DNA from: Aminipila sp963524205 | Lineage (GTDB): Bacteria > Bacillota > Clostridia > Peptostreptococcales > Anaerovoracaceae | Assembly (NCBI GenBank): GCA_963524205.1 | Contig: CAURED010000018.1 | Span: 6,720-70,719 of the forward strand | Length of the DNA: 64,000 nucleotides | Direction: 5' to 3' | Shown here: one piece after another, positions 34,348-41,604 of the stretch | How the letters are laid out: each line of letters begins with the position of its first letter | Numbering within the stretch: the first letter of the stretch is position 1 | Position numbers and translations under genes: made by a program | Notes under the pieces: model-generated | What the model saw: only the letters and a program-made list of their open reading frames with translations | The model's database searches: none | What the model was told of the DNA's origin: nothing

Positions 34348-34890
34348 CTATTTCTCAAACGGCATTCCAAGGAACTGCAATAATGAAGCAGCTTCTTCGT
34401 CTGTCTTAGCCGTTGTAGTGAATACAATATTCATACCCTTAGTCTTATCTACCTTATCGAACTCGATTTCAGGGAAGATTAATTGTTCCTTAATACCCAT
34501 TGAGTAGTTACCTCTACCGTCAAATGAGTTTATACTAACTCCCTTGAAGTCTCTTACTCTTGGAAGAGCGATGTTGAAGAATTTATCAGCAAATTCAAAC
34601 ATATTATCTCCTCTTAGAGTAACTTTTGCACCAACAGGCATACCCTGTCTAACCTTGAAGTTCGCAATTGACTTCTTGGATTTCGTGATTACTGGTCTCT
34701 GTCCGCTGATGATTGCTAATTCTTCAACAGCAGTTTCCATAATCTTAGCGTTTTCTTTAGCTTCACCAAGACCCATGTTAATGGTAATCTTTTCAAGTAC
34801 AGGAACTTGCATTACATTCTTATATCCGTACTTATCCATCATTGACTTAAATACTTCGTTCTTGTATGTTTCTTTTAATCTAGCTGTCAA
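34348..34890 (-). CDS. rplE: 50S ribosomal protein L5
   Basis: 180 residues with VPVLEKITINMGLGEA and the C-terminal GMNIVFTTTAKTDEEA. It binds 5S rRNA. Canonical place between rplX and rpsN. Confidence 0.98.
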   Translation of the reverse strand: MTARLKETYKNEVFKSMMDKYGYKNVMQVPVLEKITINMGLGEAKENAKIMETAVEELAIISGQRPVITKSKKSIANFKVRQGMPVGAKVTLRGDNMFEFADKFFNIALPRVRDFKGVSINSFDGRGNYSMGIKEQLIFPEIEFDKVDKTKGMNIVFTTTAKTDEEAASLLQFLGMPFEK

Positions 34891-34907
34891 AACCGTCTCC
34901 TCCTTTC

Positions 34908-35213
34908 TTAATCAATTACTGCTCCAGTTTTCTTAGATACTCTAACTTTTTTACCGTTCTCAACTTTGTATCCAACTCTTGTAGGAGCCTTTGCTTTAGT
35001 ATCATAGAACATAACATTTGAAACATGGATAGGACCTTCAACATGCTTAATTTCAGATTTTTCAGTTCTTGTCTGCTTCTGATGCTTAGTCTGAATGTTA
35101 ATTCCTTCTACAATAACTCTATTTGCTTTTGGCATAGCCTTAAGAACTTTGCCCTTTTTACCTTTATCTTTACCAGTGATTATTAACACTGTATCGCCTT
35201 TTTTAATATGCAT
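34908..35213 (-). CDS. rplX: 50S ribosomal protein L24
   Basis: 101 residues, KOW-type: KKGDTVLIITGKDKGKKGKV at the start. An assembly initiator of the large subunit. Canonical place. Confidence 0.97.
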   Translation of the reverse strand: MHIKKGDTVLIITGKDKGKKGKVLKAMPKANRVIVEGINIQTKHQKQTRTEKSEIKHVEGPIHVSNVMFYDTKAKAPTRVGYKVENGKKVRVSKKTGAVID

Positions 35214-35224
35214 CCGAACACCTC

Positions 35225-35593
35225 CTATAATACTTCTGGTGCCAATGACACTATCTTCATAAAGCTCTTATCTCTAAGTTCTCTAGCTACTGGTCCGAAG
35301 ATACGAGTTCCAACCGGATTCTTATCTTCTTTAATAATTACAGCTGCATTCTGATCGAACTTTACATAGCTTCCGTCATTTCTTCTAGCCCCAGTCTTAG
35401 TTCTTACTATTACAGCTCTTACAACGTCGCCTTTTTTTACAACGCCGCCGGGTGTTGCTTCTTTAACAGCGCAAACAATTATATCTCCAATATTCGCACA
35501 CTTACGGCTAGTACCGCCAAGAATACGGATACATAAAAGTTCTTTCGCACCTGAATTGTCAGCAACTTTTAATCTAGTTTCTGTCTGAATCAT
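35225..35593 (-). CDS. rplN: 50S ribosomal protein L14
   Basis: 122 residues: MIQTETRLKVADNSGAKEL at the start and GTRIFGPVARELRDK near the end. At the subunit interface, near L19. Canonical place. Confidence 0.98.
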   Translation of the reverse strand: MIQTETRLKVADNSGAKELLCIRILGGTSRKCANIGDIIVCAVKEATPGGVVKKGDVVRAVIVRTKTGARRNDGSYVKFDQNAAVIIKEDKNPVGTRIFGPVARELRDKSFMKIVSLAPEVL

Positions 35594-35608
35594 AATCTGG
35601 TGCCTCCT

Positions 35609-35869
35609 TTACTTAACTTTTTCGATAATGTTAACAAGTCTCCATCTCTTATCCTTTGATAGAGGTCTTGTTTCCATGATTCTTACTTTATCTCCGATAT
35701 TGCATTCGTTATTTTCATCGTGAGCCTTGACTTTCTTAGTTCTCTTTACGGCTTTTCCATAAAGGGAATGTCTTACGAAGTCTTCCATTGCAATAGTGAT
35801 AGTCTTATCCATCTTATCACTTACCACGATACCGACCTTAGTCTTTCTTCTGTTTCTCTCAACAGTCAT
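35609..35869 (-). CDS. rpsQ: 30S ribosomal protein S17
   Basis: 86 residues, OB fold, with VGIVVSDKMDKTITIAME and ETRPLSKDKRWRLV. An early 16S rRNA binder. Canonical place between rpmC and rplN. Confidence 0.97.
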   Translation of the reverse strand: MTVERNRRKTKVGIVVSDKMDKTITIAMEDFVRHSLYGKAVKRTKKVKAHDENNECNIGDKVRIMETRPLSKDKRWRLVNIIEKVK

Positions 35870-35887
35870 ATTACATCCTCCTTTCTA

Positions 35888-36091
35888 TTAGCCCTGAACC
35901 TTCTGAAGTTCTTTTTCTCTGATAATGGTTTTAACTTTAGCAATCTGCTTTTTAGCTTCTCTTAATTTTATAGGGTTTTCTAACTGACCAGTTACATGTT
36001 GAAATCTTAAGTTGAATAATTCATTCTTCATCTTCTTTAATTCAGTAACAAGTTCAGCGTCTGTCATTTCTCTCATTTTATTTAATTCCAT
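35888..36091 (-). CDS. rpmC: 50S ribosomal protein L29
   Basis: 67 residues, two long helices, with LKKMKNELFNLRFQHVTGQLEN. It lies at the peptide exit. Its start shares a base with the rplP stop, so the genes are coupled. Confidence 0.97.
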   Translation of the reverse strand: MELNKMREMTDAELVTELKKMKNELFNLRFQHVTGQLENPIKLREAKKQIAKVKTIIREKELQKVQG

Positions 36092-36525
36092 TATGCTTCA
36101 CCACCCTCTGCTAATTCTTGGCCTTTGATGGCAAACTTACACTGTACAGGTAGTTTGTGCATTGCAAGACGCATAGCTTCTCTAGCCTGCTCTTCTGTAA
36201 CGCCTGCTATTTCAAACATTACTCTACCTGGTTTAACAACTGCTACCCAATACTCAGGAGCACCTTTACCGGAACCCATACGTACTTCGGCTGGCTTCTT
36301 TGTAACCGGCTTGTGTGGGAAAATATCAATATATACTTTACCACCTCTCTTAATAGATCTTGTCATAGCTATTCTGGCAGCCTCGATCTGGTTAGAGGTG
36401 ATCCAACCACATTCCTGTGAAACTAGACCGTATTCACCATAAGCAATTTTATTGCCCTTAGTTGCAACGCCTTTCATTCTTCCTCTGTGGACTCTTCTAC
36501 GTTTAACGCGCTTTGGCATTAACAT
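36091..36525 (-). CDS. rplP: 50S ribosomal protein L16
   Basis: 144 residues: MPKRVKRRRVHRGRMKG at residues 3-19 and GSGKGAPEYWVAVVKPGRVMFEI in the middle, split by Gly turns. Two possible starts lie two codons apart; AGGAGG supports the first. It is near the A-site tRNA. Confidence 0.97.
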   Translation of the reverse strand: MLMPKRVKRRRVHRGRMKGVATKGNKIAYGEYGLVSQECGWITSNQIEAARIAMTRSIKRGGKVYIDIFPHKPVTKKPAEVRMGSGKGAPEYWVAVVKPGRVMFEIAGVTEEQAREAMRLAMHKLPVQCKFAIKGQELAEGGEA

Positions 36526-36601
36526 CGCTGTCTTCCTCCTTTCTCTTGCCGACAGTACAAATCACTTATATCTAGCATTTTGTACCCGGCACCTCTATCT
36601 A

Positions 36602-37486
36602 TTATTCAGTCACTTCTACGTTTTGTTCAACAGCAGTTTCAACTGCAGGAGCAGCTTCAACCTTTGGAGTTTTTCTTACTCTTGGATTTACTGCCTTTGG
36701 AAGTTCTGGCTTAGCATCCCTGTTGTCTCTTCTAGGTCTTCTATCACCATCCCTGTTGTCTCTTCTAGGTCTTCTGTCACCGTCTCTATTGTCTCTATTG
36801 TCTCTTCTATCTCTTCTTCCTTCTTTTTCTTCAGGAATTGGGCTCTTTAGTCCCTTGTCAAGAATTTCTCCGTGGTTAATCCAAACCTTAACACCGATCT
36901 TACCATAAGTAGTATCAGCTTCAGCAAAACCGTAGTCAATATTAGCTCTTAAAGTGTGTAGAGGAACATTACCTTCGCTGTACTTTTCATTTCTAGCGAT
37001 TTCAGCTCCGCCAAGTCTGCCTGAACAAAGAACCTTAATACCCTTTGCACCAGACTTCATTGTTCTACCGATAGCCTGCTTCATAGCTCTTCTGAAAGAA
37101 ATTCTTCTTTCTAGTGCCTGTGCAATACTTTCAGCAGTAAGCTGTGCATCCATCTCAACCTTCTTGATTTCAACGATGCTGATTTCAACTTCCTTACCTG
37201 TCATCTTAACGATGTCCTTCTTAAGTGCGTCAATACCGTCTCCAGCTCTTCCGATTACCATACCTGGCTTACCAGTTAATACGATAACCTTAATTTTTCC
37301 TGCTGCTGCTCTTTCAATTAAAATTCTTGAAACGCCTGCAACATATAATTTCTTCTTTGTATATTCTCTAACCTTCTGGTCTTCAACAAGAAAATCAGCA
37401 AACTTATTCTTGCCTGCATACCATTTGGAATCCCAGTCTTTTATAACTCCCACTCTTAAACCATGTGGACTTACTTTCTGACCCAT
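36602..37486 (-). CDS. rpsC: 30S ribosomal protein S3 with Arg/Asp-repeat C-terminal tail
   Basis: 294 residues, while typical bacterial S3 is about 210-230. Residues 1-218 are the usual KH (GKPGMVIGRAGDGIDALKK) and C-terminal (GRLGGAEIAR, INHGEIL) domains. Residues 220-258 are a low-complexity tail of RRD/NRD/GDRRP units with an 11-residue period (GDRRPRRDNRD twice). It is followed by an Ala/Val/Glu/Pro-rich end. The tail is encoded by tandem 33-base DNA repeats. S3 shapes the mRNA entry channel; the tail is probably disordered and could bind RNA. Confidence 0.97.
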   Translation of the reverse strand: MGQKVSPHGLRVGVIKDWDSKWYAGKNKFADFLVEDQKVREYTKKKLYVAGVSRILIERAAAGKIKVIVLTGKPGMVIGRAGDGIDALKKDIVKMTGKEVEISIVEIKKVEMDAQLTAESIAQALERRISFRRAMKQAIGRTMKSGAKGIKVLCSGRLGGAEIARNEKYSEGNVPLHTLRANIDYGFAEADTTYGKIGVKVWINHGEILDKGLKSPIPEEKEGRRDRRDNRDNRDGDRRPRRDNRDGDRRPRRDNRDAKPELPKAVNPRVRKTPKVEAAPAVETAVEQNVEVTE

Positions 37487-37503
37487 TCAATGAACCTCCT
37501 ATC

Positions 37504-37839
37504 TTAGTTTTTTTCCTTAAGAGTAACGCCAATGTGACTACTTCTCTTTAGGATTGTTGATGCTCTACCTTGTGATCCAGCTCTCCATCTCTTCAGAGTT
37601 GGTCCCTGATGAGCATAAACCTCAGCAACATATAGGTTATCTGGATTCATGTCAAAGTTGTTTTCAGCGTTTGCAGCGGCAGACTTAACAACCTTTTCAA
37701 TTATTTCAGAACCCTTACCAGGTGTGAACTTTAAAATGGTAAGTGCCTCATTTAAATCTTTTCCTCTTACTAAGTCAGTAATAGGCTTTAGCTTTATAGG
37801 AGACATTCTTACATATTTTGCAATTGCTCTTGCTTCCAT
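37504..37839 (-). CDS. rplV: 50S ribosomal protein L22
   Basis: 111 residues: MEARAIAKYVRMSPIKL at the start and LKRWRAGSQGRASTI in the loop that lines the exit tunnel. Canonical place between rpsS and rpsC. Confidence 0.97.
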   Translation of the reverse strand: MEARAIAKYVRMSPIKLKPITDLVRGKDLNEALTILKFTPGKGSEIIEKVVKSAAANAENNFDMNPDNLYVAEVYAHQGPTLKRWRAGSQGRASTILKRSSHIGVTLKEKN

Positions 37840-37858
37840 CTTCTTACATCTCCTTTAC

Positions 37859-38137
37859 TTATTTTTTCTTAGTAGTTTTGTCAGCAACATGACCTCTGTA
37901 AGTTCTTGTTGGAGCAAATTCTCCAAGTCTGTGTCCTACCATATCTTCCGTGATATATACAGGAACGTGCTTCTTACCGTCATGCACTGCAATTGTGTGA
38001 CCCACCATCTGTGGGAATATTGTAGATGGCCTTGACCATGTCTTGATTACTTTCTTTTCGTTAGCTTCGTTCATCGCCATGATAGACTTCAAAAGCTTAG
38101 CGTTTACGAAAGGGCCCTTTTTAAGTGATCTACCCAT
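37859..38137 (-). CDS. rpsS: 30S ribosomal protein S19
   Basis: 92 residues: MGRSLKKGPFVNAKLL, then WSRPSTIFPQMVGHTIAVH and GEFAPTRTYRGH. In the head of the 30S subunit. Canonical place. Confidence 0.98.
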   Translation of the reverse strand: MGRSLKKGPFVNAKLLKSIMAMNEANEKKVIKTWSRPSTIFPQMVGHTIAVHDGKKHVPVYITEDMVGHRLGEFAPTRTYRGHVADKTTKKK

Positions 38138-38152
38138 TATCTATGCTCCTTC

Positions 38153-38986
38153 CTATTTTTCATTTCTTTTCTTTACGATATACTGATTAGAGGCCTTATT
38201 CTTCTTTCTAGTCTTAAGACCAAGAGCAGGCTTACCCCAAGGAGTAACTGGACTAACTCTACCGATACCAGCCTTACCTTCACCACCACCATGAGGGTGA
38301 TCGTTAGGGTTCATTACAGAACCTCTTACTGTAGGTCTCCAACCCATGTGTCTCTTTCTACCAGCTTTACCGATTTGAATATTAGAATGTTCACCATTTC
38401 CAACTTCACCGATAGTAGCTCTGCATTCCATTCTAACTTTTCTAACTTCTCCGGAAGGTAGTCTAACCTGAGCATATTCACCTTCCTTAGCCATAAGCTG
38501 AGCGCCATTACCAGCAGATCTAACTAGCTGAGCACCTTTACCATGCTTAAGTTCGATGTTATGAATAATTGTACCTACTGGAATATTTGCAAGTGGAAGT
38601 GTATTTCCTACTTTAATATCAGCATCAGTGCCTGATACGATTACATCACCAACATATAACTTGTTAGGAGCAATGATATATCTCTTTTCACCATCAGCAT
38701 AAACAATTAATGCGATGTTTGCACTTCTGTTTGGATCATACTCAATTGTAGCAACCTTACCTGGAACACCGTCCTTATTTCTCTTAAAGTCGATGATTCT
38801 ATATTTAGGTCTGTATCCACCGCCTCTGTGTCTTACTGTAATCTTACCTCTAACATTTCTTCCGGAATGCTTCTTAAGAGTTACTGTAAGAGACTTTTCT
38901 GGTGTACTTGTTGTAATTTCTTCAAATGTTGAAACCGTCATTCCTCTTAATCCAGGAGTGGTCGGATTATACTTTTTGATTCCCAT
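38153..38986 (-). CDS. rplB: 50S ribosomal protein L2
   Basis: 277 residues with RHRGGGYRPKYRIIDF and the conserved NPNDHPHGGGEGK loop near the peptidyl-transferase centre. Canonical length and place between rplW and rpsS. Confidence 0.98.
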   Translation of the reverse strand: MGIKKYNPTTPGLRGMTVSTFEEITTSTPEKSLTVTLKKHSGRNVRGKITVRHRGGGYRPKYRIIDFKRNKDGVPGKVATIEYDPNRSANIALIVYADGEKRYIIAPNKLYVGDVIVSGTDADIKVGNTLPLANIPVGTIIHNIELKHGKGAQLVRSAGNGAQLMAKEGEYAQVRLPSGEVRKVRMECRATIGEVGNGEHSNIQIGKAGRKRHMGWRPTVRGSVMNPNDHPHGGGEGKAGIGRVSPVTPWGKPALGLKTRKKNKASNQYIVKKRNEK

Positions 38987-39001
38987 ATTTTTCGTCCCTC
39001 C

Positions 39002-39292
39002 TTATAGACCCTGGAAGAATTCGATTTCCTTACTGCTGTCAGTAAGAGTAACAATCGCCTTCTTTGAAGCCGCAGTTCTACCTACGTTTCTTCCCATTCT
39101 CTTAACTTTACCTTGAACATTCATGATGTTTACTTTTTCTACTTCTACACCAAAGATTTCTTCGATAGCTAACTTAACTTCAGTTTTGTTAGTGTCTGTA
39201 GCAACTTTGAAAGTGTATTTCTTTTCCTGTGCGTTATCCATACTTGTTTCGGAGATAACCGGCTTAATAATTACGTCGTAAGCAGTTCTCAT
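39002..39292 (-). CDS. rplW: 50S ribosomal protein L23
   Basis: 96 residues with YDVIIKPVISETS and the KYTFKVATDTNKTEVK strand pair. It docks trigger factor and SRP at the exit. Its start shares a base with the rplD stop. Confidence 0.97.
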   Translation of the reverse strand: MRTAYDVIIKPVISETSMDNAQEKKYTFKVATDTNKTEVKLAIEEIFGVEVEKVNIMNVQGKVKRMGRNVGRTAASKKAIVTLTDSSKEIEFFQGL

Positions 39293-39915
39293 TATGAATA
39301 CACCTCCTCAATTTTATTAATCGCTTCTTTAGTTACGATGAAGCTTGTGTAGTTGATAATCTCATACACATTCATTGTACCTACTAAAGCTGTTCTTACT
39401 CCTGGAATGTTAGCAGCTGATCTAATAACGTTTTCGTCTTTTTCAGCCAAAACAATTAATGTCTTCTTTGCAGCATTTACATTTCCTAACACCTTAATCA
39501 TTTCTTTTGTCTTAGGAGCATCAAAGTTTAATGCATCAAGCACAATAATTTCCTTTTCTGCAACCTTTGAGGAAAGCGCTGACTTCATTGCAAGTCTTCT
39601 TAGCTTCTTAGGAACTGTATATCTGTAATCTCTTGGTTTTGGTGCGAATACTACACCACCACCAATCTGTGATGGGTCTGTTGTACTACCCTGTCTGTGA
39701 CGACCAGTACCCTTCTGTCTGAAAGGCTTTCTACCGCCGCCTCTAACTTCGCCTCTATTTTTAGCTGACTGCGTACCTTGTCTTTGGTTAGCCAGATAAT
39801 TTTTTACTACTGCATGAACAGCGTTCTCATTTGGTTCGATACCAAAAATCGCATCATTTAAATCAACGCTTCCAACTTCTGCTCCTGCCATGTTTAGCAT
39901 AGTTATTTTTGCCAT
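39292..39915 (-). CDS. rplD: 50S ribosomal protein L4
   Basis: 207 residues with RGEVRGGGRKPFRQKGTGRHRQG, the tunnel-loop region. In some bacteria L4 represses its own operon through the S10 leader; a structured leader exists here but its control by L4 is not shown. Confidence 0.98.
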   Translation of the reverse strand: MAKITMLNMAGAEVGSVDLNDAIFGIEPNENAVHAVVKNYLANQRQGTQSAKNRGEVRGGGRKPFRQKGTGRHRQGSTTDPSQIGGGVVFAPKPRDYRYTVPKKLRRLAMKSALSSKVAEKEIIVLDALNFDAPKTKEMIKVLGNVNAAKKTLIVLAEKDENVIRSAANIPGVRTALVGTMNVYEIINYTSFIVTKEAINKIEEVYS

Positions 39916-39945
39916 TTTCTACTTCCTCCTTTCTGAAGTTTTTAT

Positions 39946-40581
39946 CTATTTGTCCTGACCTTTTACTGCGTATTGAACACGTAGTAAGCCGCCCTTAGGA
40001 CCAGGTACAGCGCCTCTTACAAGCATAAGATTTCTTTCTTCGATAACCTTTACTAATACAACGTTCTGTACAGTCACTGTATCGCGACCCATTCTACCAG
40101 GACCATCGTTGCCCTTAAATACTCTTGAAGGATAAGTACCTGCAGCTAATGCACCAGCAAGTCTCTTGTGCTTTGAACCATGAGTTGTAGGACCTCTCTG
40201 ATGTCCGTGTCTCTTGATGTTACCCTGCGTTCCTTTACCCTTTGAAGTACCTGTTACGTCTAGCTTCTTGCCGATTTCAAAATCAGCAGCTGTGATAGTC
40301 TGTCCAACTTCATAAACTTCACCATCTTCAAGTCTGAATTCAGCAAGGTGCTTCTTTAATCCAAGACCATTCTTAGTGAAGTGACCAGTTAACGGTTTGT
40401 TCACTCTGTGAGCTTTAGTATCTTCGAATCCAATCTGAACTGCTTCGTAACCGTCAGTTTCATTTGTCTTAACCTGAGTTACTACTACAGGACCAGCTTC
40501 GATAACTGTTACAGGAATAACTTCTCCTGCTTCTGAGAAAATCTGAGTCATTCCGATTTTCTTTCCTAAGATAGTTTTCAT
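39946..40581 (-). CDS. rplC: 50S ribosomal protein L3
   Basis: 211 residues: ILGKKIGMTQIFSEAGE at the start and the HGHQRGPTTHGSKHKR loop reaching the peptidyl-transferase centre. It is separated from rpsJ by 209 bases holding repeat copies D and D2, where this junction is normally a few tens of bases. Confidence 0.98.
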   Translation of the reverse strand: MKTILGKKIGMTQIFSEAGEVIPVTVIEAGPVVVTQVKTNETDGYEAVQIGFEDTKAHRVNKPLTGHFTKNGLGLKKHLAEFRLEDGEVYEVGQTITAADFEIGKKLDVTGTSKGKGTQGNIKRHGHQRGPTTHGSKHKRLAGALAAGTYPSRVFKGNDGPGRMGRDTVTVQNVVLVKVIEERNLMLVRGAVPGPKGGLLRVQYAVKGQDK

Positions 40582-40621
40582 ATTCTTCTCCTTTTCTACT
40601 TACAGCGGATTGCCCTGGTTT

Positions 40622-40708
40622 TGAACCCCTAACCCGATTCGTGGAACGAATCGTTGGTAGGTGTCATGCAAGAAATTCACAAATCTCTGATTTGTAGAAT
40701 TTTACTGC
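40622..40708 (+). repeat. Two-hairpin intergenic repeat, copy D
   Basis: The most complete plus-oriented copy: TGAACCCCTAACC, hairpin 1 (CGATTCG-TGGAA-CGAATCG, 40635-40653), linker GGTAGGTGTCATGCAAG, hairpin 2 (40673-40702: AAATTC, ACAAATC, loop TCT, GATTTGT, bulged A, GAATTT) and TTTACTGC. It lies between rpsJ and rplC. Confidence 0.85.
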
Positions 40709-40766
40709 GAACCCTCTTACCTGATTTGCAACGTAAATCGTTAGCGCTCACTCTCATGCAATCTTT
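40709..40766 (+). repeat. Two-hairpin intergenic repeat, copy D2 (partial, tandem to D)
   Basis: GAACCCTCTTACC follows copy D at once and leads into a diverged hairpin 1 (GATTT-loop-AAATC, 40723-40739) and CTCATGCAATCTTTC. Hairpin 2 is missing. Confidence 0.6.
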
Positions 40767-40790
40767 CTAAGGGGAGTACCCTTATCACTA

Positions 40791-41102
40791 TTAAAGTTTG
40801 ATTTCAATGTCTACACCAGCTGGTAAGTCAAGCTTCATTAAAGCATCAACTGTTTTAGGTGTAGTGTTTGTGATATCAATCAATCTCTTGTGAGTTCTCT
40901 GTTCGAACTGCTCTCTGCTGTCCTTATACTTATGAACTGCTCTTAAGATTGTTACCACTTCTTTTTCTGTTGGAAGCGGAATAGGGCCTGAAACATCAGC
41001 ACCTGTCTTCTTAGCTGTCTCAACAATTTTAGCTGCAGACAAATCTAATGACTTGTGGTCATATGCCTTAAGCTTAATTCTGATTTTTTGTTGTTCGCTC
41101 AT
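40791..41102 (-). CDS. rpsJ: 30S ribosomal protein S10 (NusE)
   Basis: 103 residues: KIRIKLKAYDHKSLDLSAAKIVETA, split here by the usual loop, and GVDIEIKL at the end. It is the first gene of the S10-spc-alpha operon and also serves transcription antitermination as NusE. AGGAGG precedes it. The str operon genes (fusA, tuf) are not upstream, so the S10 operon stands alone. Confidence 0.98.
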   Translation of the reverse strand: MSEQQKIRIKLKAYDHKSLDLSAAKIVETAKKTGADVSGPIPLPTEKEVVTILRAVHKYKDSREQFEQRTHKRLIDITNTTPKTVDALMKLDLPAGVDIEIKL

Positions 41103-41336
41103 TTTTCTTTCCTCCTATTTTTTTGTACGTTTTCGCTACGCCTGTACAAGGGGTTCTAACGCCTACTTTTGAACGCATGCGGTGGAATTGCTTACTTTGC
41201 ACACGTCTCCGTGTGTTTCATTTTATTAACACAGACAAAAGCTGACGAATCCCTTCGCCCTCATCTAGTGAGGACAATTCTCAGTAGAAATTACCTGATA
41301 GCCCAGCAACTTCCTACTTCATCGCCTTAAGCAAGC
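41103..41336 (-). promoter_or_regulatory. Structured 5' leader of the S10 operon
   Basis: About 235 nt between the inferred transcription start and rpsJ. On the minus strand it contains CCTCA-loop-TGAGG (41272-41258), a perfect CACACG-GAGA-CGTGTG hairpin with a GNRA loop (41214-41199), and TTGTAC...GTACAA closing a loop just before the ribosome site (41149-41123). It is too long and structured to be a simple leader; r-protein autoregulation or attenuation is likely, but no known motif was recognised. Confidence 0.55.
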
Positions 41337-41342
41337 CTTTAC

Positions 41343-41371
41343 ACTATATAACACTTTTCAACTAAATGCAA
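41343..41371 (-). promoter_or_regulatory. Sigma-A promoter of the S10 operon
   Basis: On the minus strand: TTGCAT (41371-41366), a 17-base spacer, TATAGT (41348-41343). An AT-rich stretch upstream could serve as an UP element. Confidence 0.65.
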
Positions 41372-41523
41372 TACTTTTTTAAAAAATAATTGAGAGATTT
41401 CTTAACTTTTTTATAGGTTACATTTCCTTGTTTTCAATGCCTACAGGAGTCACCATCTATACACGCTCCCTAGTGTTTCGTATGTTTTATCTTTAACTTA
41501 TCTGTCTTTTTTATTCTCTTTTT

Positions 41524-41549
41524 AAAACAATTTAGGAAAAAATTGTTTT
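41524..41549. other. Perfect hairpin between the kinase terminator and the S10 promoter
   Basis: AAAACAATTT and AAATTGTTTT are perfect 10-base arms with a 6-base loop. It lies just beyond the kinase terminator and may be a second, weaker terminator. Confidence 0.45.
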
Positions 41550-41559
41550 AAATTATAAA

Positions 41560-41587
41560 AACCCAGCAAATTCAACATTACTGGGTT
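41560..41587 (-). terminator. Intrinsic terminator after the PfkB-family kinase gene
   Basis: On the minus strand AACCCAG and CTGGGTT pair around a 14-base loop and are followed by a T-rich run. Confidence 0.75.
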
Positions 41588-41604
41588 ATAAAAATTATTT
41601 TATT

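Larger units (their letters stand above)
41103..41604. other. Intergenic region upstream of the S10 operon
   Basis: 502 bases without a gene. From the rpsJ side it holds the structured leader (41103-41336), the promoter (41343-41371), a stretch at about 41445-41500 that partly resembles the leader, a perfect hairpin (41524-41549) and the terminator of the PfkB kinase gene (41560-41587). Confidence 0.8.

Noticed and set aside
36723..36908. Plus-strand frame with LLSLLGLLSPS repeats opposite rpsC
   Set aside because: The repeats are only the antisense reading of the Arg/Asp tail repeats of S3.
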